Source: Actinomycetota bacterium
GTDB lineage: Bacteria > Actinomycetota > Thermoleophilia > Solirubrobacterales > Thermoleophilaceae
Length of the DNA stretch: 15,925 nucleotides
Reading direction: 5' to 3'
NCBI GenBank assembly: GCA_005885165.1
Contig: VAXR01000087.1
Span: 1-15,925, forward strand
Below, piece by piece: positions 1 to 5,402 of this stretch (its first letter is position 1; every line of letters starts with the position of its first letter). Under the pieces are notes generated by a model that made no database searches, was not told the origin of the DNA, and worked only from the letters and a program-made list of their open reading frames with translations. The position numbers and the translations under genes were made by a program.

Positions 1-234
1 GCAGTTCCAGCCGTTGTGCTTCTTGCCGTCGCCGTACCACTTGTTCAACGCCCTCTTCGCGTCCTTGCAGCTCACGTACTTGCGCTTGCTGATCTGGGCG
101 CCCGAGGCGTTCCCGCTCTTCACCACGCACTTGCTCGAGGCCTGCACGCTCGAAGCCTGGGGGCTCAGTACGCCGATCGACAGGACCGCTCCCGCGGCCA
201 CGCAGGCAGCCAGGACTGCAAGTCGTGTTCTCAT
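1..234 (-). CDS. Small secreted Cys-containing protein, 3' end outside window
   Basis: This minus-strand gene starts with ATG at 234-232 and is still open at base 1, so only the first 78 residues are seen. The start is supported by a purine-rich Shine-Dalgarno (AGGGAGGGG) just upstream. Residues 1-33 look like a Sec signal peptide: MRTR, a hydrophobic Ala/Val/Leu core, then a small-residue region. The visible mature part is Lys-rich with three Cys, in the order KCVVKSG, VSCKDAKRALNKWY and NGWNC. The spacing 'VSC..A......W/Y....GW.C' resembles small exported proteins common in Thermoleophilia (recollection, not a search). Function is unknown; paired Cys suggest disulfides outside the cytoplasm. 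It lies directly downstream of, and overlaps by ATGA, the broken frame ending at 231. Confidence 0.7.
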   Translation of the reverse strand, partial: MRTRLAVLAACVAAGAVLSIGVLSPQASSVQASSKCVVKSGNASGAQISKRKYVSCKDAKRALNKWYGDGKKHNGWNC

Positions 235-581
235 CGAAGCCCCTCCCTTTCTCGTCTGAGGCCGAAACACCCGCGGAGGCGGGAGTTGCGGCCCCCGAGG
301 AGTCCTACCCCTACTTCACCTTGATGATGCGAGAGCGCCCGATTCACCTTGCCGAACCTGTTCACGGCGAGCACCTTCACGAAGCGCTTGCCTCCCGGGA
401 TCACGAGGTGGGTCTCGAACCCGGTGGGCTTGCGGCTCCGCGTGAACTTCAGGTGCTTCTTGAAGTTGCCCCTGAACACCCGCCAGTCGGCGACCGTTGT
501 CGCGCCGTTCCAGCTGACCCAGACGTTGATCTTCCGCTTCTTGTGCTTCTTCTTGCCCTTGGTCTTGACGCGCTGCGCCAC
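231..581 (-). pseudogene. Truncated, frameshifted arylsulfotransferase-type C-terminal domain
   Basis: The frame from a GTG at 581 gives 116 residues. Residues 18-79 resemble the beta domain that ends many secreted arylsulfotransferase-like proteins of Thermoleophilia (INVWVSWNGATTVADWRVF, then GFETHL, then FVKVLAVNRFGKV); this is family recollection. A Lys-rich linker (KTKGKKKHKKRK) precedes it. There is no signal peptide, no catalytic region and no good ribosome binding site. The frame stays open upstream without a sensible start, so the 5' part seems lost. After Val79, skipping one base near 343-344 gives IGRSRIIKVK and a stop at 313-311, the ending expected for the domain. The frame as written instead runs through low-similarity sequence to TGA at 233-231. 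A sequencing error could explain the shift but not the missing N-terminus. Confidence 0.6.
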
Positions 582-658
582 GGCACCGTCCGGGTCCGGC
601 GGCCCCGGCGAGCGGCACGCGATGTCAGAGCGCTGACGGCCAAAAGGCCCTGCTCGGC

Positions 659-686
659 TAAAGCGAAGCCGGTTTTCGCCCGATAC
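659..686 (+). promoter_or_regulatory. Sigma-28 (FliA/WhiG)-like promoter of the pilin gene
   Basis: TAAAGC at 659-664 is followed, 16 bases after TAAA, by CCCGATAC at 679-686. The WhiG consensus is TAAA-N15/16-GCCGATAA and the FliA consensus TAAAGTTT-N11-GCCGATAA, so the -35 core and most of the -10 element match. The site lies about 56 bases before the pilin ATG. The predicted transcript would start near 692-696 and leave a ~48-base 5' UTR. No sigma-70-like pair with good spacing is evident here. Confidence 0.55.
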
Positions 687-694
687 CAGGGGCG

Positions 695-732
695 TTAGGG
701 CCAGCGGAGCTGGCGCAACAACCCTAAGGAGG
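695..732 (+). promoter_or_regulatory. 5' UTR hairpin overlapping the pilin ribosome binding site
   Basis: TTAGGG (695-700) pairs perfectly with CCCTAA (722-727). Nested inside is CCAGC (701-705) with GCTGG (709-713) around a GGA loop. The Shine-Dalgarno AAGGAGG at 726-732 begins inside the 3' arm of the outer stem, nine bases before the ATG at 742. The fold could reduce translation initiation or protect the short leader. No ligand-binding core was recognised. Confidence 0.45.
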
Positions 733-741
733 ACCCGGACT

Positions 742-1185
742 ATGCTGCGGAAGCTCCGCGAGCGTATTCAGGCTGAGGAGAGCGGTTTTACCCTTATCGA
801 GCTCCTCGTCGTCATTTTGATCATCGGCATCCTTGCCGCGATTGCCCTGCCGGCCTTCCTCGGGCAGCAGGAGAAGGGCCAGGACGCGGACGCGAAGTCG
901 AACGCCCGTAACCTGGTGTCGCAGATCGAGTCTTGCTTCGCAAGCGAGCAGGACTACACCAAGTGCACGAGCCCGGCCAACACCGGTCTGCCGGTCGGCA
1001 CCGGCACCGGCCAGGTCTCGGCCGCGTCGGCCTCGTCGTCTGACTACACCGTCACGGCGATTTCGAAGGCCTCGAGCGGTGGCGCCCACACCTTCGTGAT
1101 CACGAAGAGTGGTCTCGGTGGCGCGTCGGTCCGCACCTGCACCCCGACGGGTCAGGGCGGCTGCCCGAGCAGCGGCAACTGGTAG
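742..1185 (+). CDS. Type IV major pilin-like prepilin
   Basis: The 147-residue product is a type IV prepilin. A short charged leader (residues 1-15) ends in the prepilin peptidase site SG/FTLIE, with cleavage after Gly15 leaving Phe16 as the N-methylated first residue and Glu20 as the conserved Glu+5. Residues 16-40 form the hydrophobic assembly helix (FTLIELLVVILIIGILAAIA), which anchors the precursor in the membrane. The globular part is small and rich in Ser, Gly and Thr. Four cysteines (65, 75, 133, 141) could form two disulfides. The ATG at 742 is fixed by a strong AAGGAGG at 726-732. The gene appears monocistronic, with its own promoter and terminator. No assembly ATPase or prepilin peptidase gene is in the window. 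It could be a pseudopilin, but the length and Gly/Ser-rich surface fit a fibre subunit. Confidence 0.92.
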   Translation: MLRKLRERIQAEESGFTLIELLVVILIIGILAAIALPAFLGQQEKGQDADAKSNARNLVSQIESCFASEQDYTKCTSPANTGLPVGTGTGQVSAASASSSDYTVTAISKASSGGAHTFVITKSGLGGASVRTCTPTGQGGCPSSGNW

Positions 1186-1211
1186 TCCAGTAGCAAGCTA
1201 AAAGGCTGGAG

Positions 1212-1243
1212 AGAGGCGGGTCTTCGGACCCGCCTCTTTCTTT
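1212..1243 (+). terminator. Rho-independent terminator after the pilin gene
   Basis: A perfect 11-bp stem (AGAGGCGGGTC with GACCCGCCTCT) closes a TTCG tetraloop at 1223-1226 and is followed by TTCTTT. It starts 26 bases after the pilin stop codon and ends about 40 bases before the MaoC-like gene, insulating the two transcripts. Confidence 0.93.
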
Positions 1244-1270
1244 GCGTGACCCGCGGGGATCTCTTGCGGT

Positions 1271-1276
1271 TAGGCT
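1271..1276 (+). promoter_or_regulatory. Possible -10 element for a leaderless MaoC-like mRNA
   Basis: TAGGCT fits the actinobacterial TANNNT -10 pattern and lies eight bases before the GTG at 1285, so transcription would start at or next to that codon. No Shine-Dalgarno precedes the GTG, as expected for a leaderless message. No -35 match is seen, so the call is tentative. Confidence 0.35.
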
Positions 1277-1284
1277 TGATCGAC

Positions 1285-1752
1285 GTGGCCGAGGTCACCG
1301 TCAACGGCGTCGAGGAGCTCCGGGCGCTGATCGGGCAAGCCGTCGGCCCTACGGACTGGCGGACTGTCACGCAGGAGGACATCGACACGTTCGCCCGTCT
1401 GACCGGCGACGACCAGTGGATCCACGTGGACGTCGAGCGGGCCAAGACGGAGAGCCCCTTCGGTACGACCGTCGCGCATGGCAACCTGACGCTGTCGATG
1501 ATCGACGGTATGCGCCGTGGGCTGATCGAGTCTCGGGGCTTCAAGCTCGGTGTGAACTACGGGTGGAACCGGGTTCGCTTCCCGTCACCGGTGCCCGTGG
1601 ACTCCAAGCTCCGTACCTCGGCCGAGGTCATGAGTGTTGACGACGTGGGCGGGGGCTGGGTCCAGGTCGTCACCAAGTTCACCGTCGAGGCGGAGGGGAT
1701 GGACAAGCCTGTGTGCGTGGCAGAGAGCGTCGGGCGCGCGCTGCCCGAGTAG
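1285..1752 (+). CDS. MaoC-like (R)-specific enoyl-CoA hydratase/dehydratase
   Basis: The protein (155 residues from GTG 1285) is a single hot-dog-fold MaoC domain. The hydratase-2 motif is intact: TGDDQWIHVD at 40-49 contributes Asp42 and His47, the D-x4-H catalytic pair, followed by PFGTTVAHG at 58-66. The later NYGWNRVRFPSPVPV block is typical of the NodN-like branch. The family hydrates or dehydrates trans-2-enoyl / (R)-3-hydroxyacyl thioesters in the cytosol; the physiological substrate cannot be read from sequence. The frame is open back to GTG 1246, but that start sits against the terminator, so 1285 is preferred (TTG 1276 is also possible). The next gene begins three bases after the stop, implying an operon. 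Actinobacteria often carry MaoC genes near rpmG-secE (hadA/B/C in mycobacteria), so the location may be ancestral. Confidence 0.88.
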   Translation: MAEVTVNGVEELRALIGQAVGPTDWRTVTQEDIDTFARLTGDDQWIHVDVERAKTESPFGTTVAHGNLTLSMIDGMRRGLIESRGFKLGVNYGWNRVRFPSPVPVDSKLRTSAEVMSVDDVGGGWVQVVTKFTVEAEGMDKPVCVAESVGRALPE

Positions 1753-1755
1753 CCG

Positions 1756-3000
1756 ATGGCCACCCGCACCGTCACGCCGCCGGACAGCCTCTTGGCACTG
1801 GTCCACCGCTTCGACCCGGAGGTCTTCGACGCTCCCGCGGGGCACGCGCGGATACGCCTCGGGGTTCGAGGCCACGATGCGTGGGACGCCGACATCGACG
1901 ACTCGTCGATCGTGCTCCGGCCCGCATCGGAGCGCCACCACGCCGACGCCGAGATCACCGCCGACGCCCGCGCCTGGCACAGCGTGGCGCGCGATCTCGC
2001 CGGGGGCCTCGACGCGCACCGGGCGGGGCGGCTCGTCGTGCGCCGCGACATGCACCTCGGGGTGGGGTTCCTCGCCGCCACCTCCGGCCTGACTGGCGAG
2101 GGGCGCCTTCGTTTCGCGCGCGTGCGTACGCGATACGGGCGGATGGCAACGATGGAGGCCGGCACGGGGAGGCCGCTGGTCGCGTTGCACGGCCTCGGCG
2201 GCACCAAGATCTCGTTCCTGCCGACGTTGGCGGCGCTCGCGCCCGAGCGGCGGGTGATCGCGGTCGACCTCCCGGGCTTCGGCGACTCCGACAAGCCGCT
2301 CGCGAGCTACGACGCGGCGTTCTCCGCGCGCTGGATCGAGGCTCTCCTGGACGCGCTGGACATCGACCGCGCGGACATCCTCGGCCACAGCATGGGCGGT
2401 CGGGTGGCACTCGAGCTCGGCATCGATCGGCCGGACCGCGTTCGCTCGCTGATGCTGATGACGCCGTCGCTGGCGTGGCGGTCGGAGCGGCGCTGGGCCC
2501 CGTACCTTCGCTGGCTGCGGCCCGAGCTTGGGCTCGTCCAGCCCACGCCGCGGCCGGTGGTCGAGGCGTTCGTCCGGCGCCTGATCCCCGGCGCGCACGA
2601 CAGCTGGAGCGCCGCCGGGATCGACGAGTTCCTGCGCGCGTACCTCACGCCCCGCGGTCGCGTGGCCTTCTACGCCGCCGCCCGCCAGATCTACCTCGAG
2701 AACGGCGACGGGCCCAACGGGTTCTGGACGCGGCTCTCCGACTGCGCGCCGCGGTCGCTCTTCCTGTGGGGCCGCCGCGACCAGCTCGTTCCGATCGGCT
2801 TCGCCCGGCACGTGGCCGACGCCCTGCCAAGCGCGGAGCACGTCGAGCTCGACTGCGGCCACATCCCCCAGTTCGAGCGGCCGGCCCAGGCCCACGCGGC
2901 CATGGCGGCGTTCCTACGCCGCGCCCCGCTGCACGGCAAGCGCTTCCGCGCCGGCGGACAGCGGGCGGGCCACCGGCGCGCGGCGAGCGGGCGCGGCTGA
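1756..3000 (+). CDS. SCP2-like domain fused to an alpha/beta hydrolase
   Basis: This 414-residue cytosolic protein has two parts. Residues ~10-112 resemble an SCP2 sterol-carrier-like lipid-binding domain (weak match by pattern). Residues ~120-390 are an alpha/beta hydrolase. The oxyanion motif HGLGG is at 145-149, the nucleophile elbow GHSMGG at 210-215 gives Ser212, Asp342 in WGRRDQLVP is the likely acid, and His369 in CGHIPQF completes the triad, so it looks active. A cap region rich in Trp and Arg lies at ~240-330. The C-terminal ~25 residues are basic and probably disordered. It starts three bases after the MaoC-like gene, suggesting co-transcription and a shared role with acyl or lipid substrates; the substrate is unknown. 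Haloalkane dehalogenase is less likely because Ser, not Asp, is the nucleophile. Confidence 0.85.
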   Translation: MATRTVTPPDSLLALVHRFDPEVFDAPAGHARIRLGVRGHDAWDADIDDSSIVLRPASERHHADAEITADARAWHSVARDLAGGLDAHRAGRLVVRRDMHLGVGFLAATSGLTGEGRLRFARVRTRYGRMATMEAGTGRPLVALHGLGGTKISFLPTLAALAPERRVIAVDLPGFGDSDKPLASYDAAFSARWIEALLDALDIDRADILGHSMGGRVALELGIDRPDRVRSLMLMTPSLAWRSERRWAPYLRWLRPELGLVQPTPRPVVEAFVRRLIPGAHDSWSAAGIDEFLRAYLTPRGRVAFYAAARQIYLENGDGPNGFWTRLSDCAPRSLFLWGRRDQLVPIGFARHVADALPSAEHVELDCGHIPQFERPAQAHAAMAAFLRRAPLHGKRFRAGGQRAGHRRAASGRG

Positions 3001-3056
3001 CCGCCGATCCGGCCCCGGCCCGCGCGGGCTCCGAGGCTGATGGGAAGATCGCGCCC

Positions 3057-3908
3057 GTGCTGCAGCGGCTGTGGCGCCAGGTCAAGGCCCTGTACTGGAA
3101 GGGCTACGAGGACAACGTCACGGGCCTCGCGGGGATGGTCGCCTACAACCTCCTCCTATCGCTCTTCCCGCTGGCCCTCCTCGCGCTGTTCGTGAGCGGC
3201 AACGTCCTCCAGAGCCACAGCCTCGAGACGCGCGTCGTGGCCGACCTGCGGCGGCTCTTCCCAAGCGCAACCGAGACAACGATCAACCGGTTTCTGCGGC
3301 ACATCCGCGACGACGCCGCCGGCTTCGGCGTGATCGCGCTCGTGACGAGCGTCTGGTTCGGGTCGTCGTTCTGGGGAGCGCTGGATACGGCCTTCTGCCG
3401 CATCTACCACGTGGAGTGCCGGAAGTGGCTCGAGCAGAAGCGGTTCGCGGTGCTGATGCTCGTGGTTGTTCTGCTCCTGATGTGCGCGACCGTCGTCGTC
3501 CCGACCGCTCAGAGCATCCTCATCCGCGGCGCGAAACAGCTTCCATTCGGGCTCGCGCACCGCGGCGCCCTCTTCTTCGTGATCACGGCCCTCGTGGCGC
3601 TCGCGATCGTCTTCCTGACGCTGTGCATCGTGTACTGGGCGGTGCCGAACCGCCTGGTCCCGTGGCGGGCGATCTGGCCAGGCGCCCTGTTCGCCACGGT
3701 CGCGATCGCCATCGTCGACTACGTCTTCCCCGTCTACATCACGAGCTCGCCCGCGTGGCGCGTGGGGACCACCGTCGTATTCGTCGTGATCCTGCTGGTC
3801 TGGTTCTACGCGGTCGCGATCATCATCCTGGTGGGAGCCGAGATCAACGCCGCGCGCTTCGAGCGCCACGACACCGCGGAGAAAGACGTCCCGCAGGAGG
3901 TTGCGTGA
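3057..3908 (+). CDS. YihY/BrkB family inner-membrane protein
   Basis: The product from GTG 3057 has 283 residues and about six membrane helices (~27-50, 90-110, 130-152, 170-194, 205-226, 236-260). Family hallmarks are the N-terminal YEDNVTGLAGMVAYNLLLSLFPL, where the helix begins, the PNRLVPWRAIWPGALFA segment, and the closing LVWFYAVAIIILVGAEINA. The family was once called ribonuclease BN, which is not its activity; its true role is unresolved. GTG 3057 is chosen because similarity begins there and GGGAAG lies 10 bases upstream. The frame is open far further upstream, but that part overlaps the hydrolase gene and has no membrane character. It begins 56 bases after the hydrolase and may belong to the same transcript. 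The C-terminal tail after ~268 is short, polar and presumably cytoplasmic. Confidence 0.88.
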   Translation: MLQRLWRQVKALYWKGYEDNVTGLAGMVAYNLLLSLFPLALLALFVSGNVLQSHSLETRVVADLRRLFPSATETTINRFLRHIRDDAAGFGVIALVTSVWFGSSFWGALDTAFCRIYHVECRKWLEQKRFAVLMLVVVLLLMCATVVVPTAQSILIRGAKQLPFGLAHRGALFFVITALVALAIVFLTLCIVYWAVPNRLVPWRAIWPGALFATVAIAIVDYVFPVYITSSPAWRVGTTVVFVVILLVWFYAVAIIILVGAEINAARFERHDTAEKDVPQEVA

Positions 3909-3945
3909 ACGCTCGGATGAGGCCTTCGAAGGTCGTAGCAGCCGC

Positions 3946-3951
3946 TACACT
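3946..3951 (+). promoter_or_regulatory. Candidate -10 of the rpmG-secE-nusG promoter
   Basis: TACACT (TANNNT) lies 72 bases before the rpmG start, inside a TAGC-N4-GCTA palindrome spanning 3936-3947. A possible weak -35, TTCGAA, is at 3925-3930 with a short 15-base spacer. The position between a non-ribosomal gene and the ribosomal cluster makes a promoter expected here. Confidence 0.4.
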
Positions 3952-4003
3952 GCGAGGCGACCTCGCGCGGCCCCGCCGGGGTCGTTTCTTCGCGGGGCCT
4001 CGC
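3952..4003 (+). promoter_or_regulatory. Structured rpmG leader with alternative stems
   Basis: GGCCCCGC (3969-3976) pairs perfectly with GCGGGGCC (3992-3999), but its 5' part can instead pair with GGGGTC (3978-3983) to form a short hairpin followed by GTTTCTT, which is terminator-like. GCGAGG (3952-3957) can pair with adjacent CCTCGC (3961-3966), or GCGAGGC (3952-3958) with GCCTCGC (3997-4003). The folds exclude each other, which is compatible with an attenuator. No known riboswitch class was recognised. Confidence 0.35.
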
Positions 4004-4023
4004 ACCGAAATTTCCAGGAGCAA

Positions 4024-4188
4024 ATGGCTCGCGGGGACGTTCGAATCGCCGTGACGCTGGCTTGTGAGGATTGCAAGCGGCGGAACTACCAGACCGAGAA
4101 GTCGAAGCGAAACGATCCAGAGCGGATCGAGCTTCGCAAGTACTGCCGCTGGTGCGGGCACCACACGGCGCACAAGGAGACGCGGTGA
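4024..4188 (+). CDS. rpmG: Large ribosomal subunit protein bL33
   Basis: This 54-residue basic protein is full length for bL33 of the 50S subunit, near the E site. It keeps the zinc-ribbon cysteines as two pairs, C14/C17 (CEDC) and C41/C44 (CRWC), so it is the zinc-binding form. Typical family segments are RNYQTEKSKRN and IELRKYCRWCGHHTAHKETR. The ATG at 4024 follows CAGGAG by three bases, a close but usable ribosome binding site. secE follows after 30 bases and is probably co-transcribed. The tRNA-Trp gene that often sits in this gap in other actinobacteria is not present. Confidence 0.96.
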   Translation: MARGDVRIAVTLACEDCKRRNYQTEKSKRNDPERIELRKYCRWCGHHTAHKETR

Positions 4189-4218
4189 TCCGCGGCTCGG
4201 GTTCCTCCAGGTAGCCCG

Positions 4219-4854
4219 ATGGCCCGCAACCGCCAGCGTGCAAAGCAGCGCCAGGCGCAGAGGCGCGAGGCGCGTACGGACGCTCGCCGCGCCTCCAGCG
4301 AGCCGCAGCAACCGAAGGCGCGCGACGCCCTCGGCCGTGAGCTGACCGAGGAACCGGCGCCGCTTCGCGACGCGCTCGGCCGGGAGCTCGACGAGGCGAT
4401 CGAGGAACGGGAGCTCGACGAGGCGATCGAGGAGGCTACAGGCGCTCCGCCACAGGACACCGGGCGCAGCGACACGGTGGTCGAGTCCCCGCCACCCGCA
4501 CCGATCATCGACGGGCGGCCCGACGAAGACCTCCTGGAGGAGGAGGACCTCGGGATCGACTCGGAGGAGCTCGCCGAGGCCGACGTCGACGCCGCCCGCG
4601 CCGAGGAGCGGGTGCGCGGGCCGCGCGGGCGCCGCGGCGAGGCCGCGCCGGGTCAGCCGGTACGCGGCACCGGGCTCGGTAGGGTGGTCGCGTTCCTCAC
4701 GGCCTGCTGGGCCGAGCTCCAGCGGGTCCAGTGGCCGGACCGGAAAGCGCTCACGCAGCTCACCGGGATCGTCCTCTTCTTCGTGATCCTCGCCGGCGCC
4801 TACCTGGGCGCGCTCGACGCGGTCTTCTCGAAGCTCATCCAGCAAATCCTCTAG
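4219..4854 (+). CDS. secE: Protein translocase subunit SecE with long N-terminal extension
   Basis: Only residues ~153-211 are canonical SecE: an amphipathic helix, the WAELQRVQWPDRKAL motif with the conserved WP at 172-173, and a single membrane helix at ~183-204. SecE clamps the SecY channel at the cytoplasmic membrane. The preceding ~150 residues are unusual: a basic start (ARNRQRAKQRQAQRR), then a long acidic, Pro-containing and probably disordered region. Most single-helix SecE proteins are 60-90 residues, so this one, at 211, is much longer. The extension contains repeats: RDALGREL at 35-42 and 50-57, and ELDEAIEE at 57-64 and 66-73. ATG 4219 is the first in-frame start after rpmG; no strong Shine-Dalgarno is visible, so a shorter protein from an internal start is possible. 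nusG follows after 26 bases, the standard order. Confidence 0.93.
   Translation: MARNRQRAKQRQAQRREARTDARRASSEPQQPKARDALGRELTEEPAPLRDALGRELDEAIEERELDEAIEEATGAPPQDTGRSDTVVESPPPAPIIDGRPDEDLLEEEDLGIDSEELAEADVDAARAEERVRGPRGRRGEAAPGQPVRGTGLGRVVAFLTACWAELQRVQWPDRKALTQLTGIVLFFVILAGAYLGALDAVFSKLIQQIL
4381..4433 (+). repeat. 27-bp tandem duplication within secE
   Basis: The 26 bases at 4381-4406 recur exactly at 4408-4433, a 27-bp period encoding nine residues around ELDEAIEE. The repeat preserves the reading frame. Exact identity at the DNA level, including third positions, points to a recent duplication in the disordered extension. Confidence 0.85.
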
Positions 4855-4880
4855 CCGCAGAAAGAACGCAGTCCCAAGTC

Positions 4881-5402
4881 ATGTTTCGCTGGTACGCCGT
4901 CAACACCTATTCCGGACACGAGAACAAGGTCAAGCAGAACCTCGAGCACCGCGTGGTCTCGCTCGGCCAGGAGCGCAACGTCCGCCAGATCGTGATCCCC
5001 ACCGAGCAGATCTCGGAAATGAAGGACGGCCAGAAAGTCCAGGTCGAGCGCCGGACGATGCCCGGCTACGTGCTTGTCAACATGGACCTCAACGAGGACT
5101 CCTGGACGCTCGTGAAGGGGACGCCCGGCGTGACCGGCTTCGTGGGCGCGCAGCAGAAGCCGGTGCCGCTGAGCCAGCCGGAGGTCGATCGCCTGCTCAA
5201 CCGCGAGACCGCGGAGCGGCCGCGGACGCGCGCCCAGTTCTCGATCGGCGAGTCCGTGAAGGTCGTTTCCGGCCCGCTCTCGGACTTCTCCGGCGAGATC
5301 TCCGAGATCAACGAGGACGCGGCGAAGCTCAAGGTGCTGGTTTCGATCTTCGGCCGCGAGACCCCGGTCGAGGTCGGCTTCGACCAGGTGAAGAAGATCT
5401 AG
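4881..5402 (+). CDS. nusG: Transcription termination/antitermination factor NusG
   Basis: This 173-residue protein has the NGN domain at ~1-95 (RWYAVNTYSGHENKVKQNL, then MPGYVLVNM and PGVTGFVG) and a KOW domain at ~122-173 (ESVKVVSGPLSDFSG, with the ending VEVGFDQVKKI). NusG binds the RNA polymerase clamp to promote processive elongation; its KOW domain contacts S10 or Rho. The ATG at 4881 is chosen because similarity begins at MFRWYAV; the frame is open upstream only within secE. The Shine-Dalgarno is weak (AGAAAGAA about 15 bases upstream). The length is close to the minimal form and lacks the acidic N-terminal extension seen in many actinobacterial NusG proteins. The stop codon TAG lies inside the left end of the inverted-repeat element that fills the gap to rplK. 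Confidence 0.97.
   Translation: MFRWYAVNTYSGHENKVKQNLEHRVVSLGQERNVRQIVIPTEQISEMKDGQKVQVERRTMPGYVLVNMDLNEDSWTLVKGTPGVTGFVGAQQKPVPLSQPEVDRLLNRETAERPRTRAQFSIGESVKVVSGPLSDFSGEISEINEDAAKLKVLVSIFGRETPVEVGFDQVKKI

Noticed and set aside
14..643. Plus-strand and alternative minus-strand frames in the first 650 bases
   Set aside because: They overlap the signal-peptide gene and the arylsulfotransferase-like fragment, and their products show no signal peptide, domain or plausible start context.
620..741. A cyclic-di-GMP (GEMM-I) riboswitch before the pilin gene
   Set aside because: Several hairpins are present, but the conserved GEMM core elements were not found. The sigma-28-like promoter explains the A/T-rich bases better and would place most of this region upstream of the transcript.
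1713..3056. The open frame upstream of the YihY gene, which would make a 731-residue fusion
   Set aside because: This portion overlaps the MaoC end and the whole hydrolase gene in another frame and is Arg/Ala/Gly-rich noise. Family similarity begins at 3057.
4189..4218. A tRNA-Trp gene between rpmG and secE, as in many actinobacteria
   Set aside because: The gap is only 30 bases, and no tRNA-like sequence was seen elsewhere in the rpmG-nusG region.
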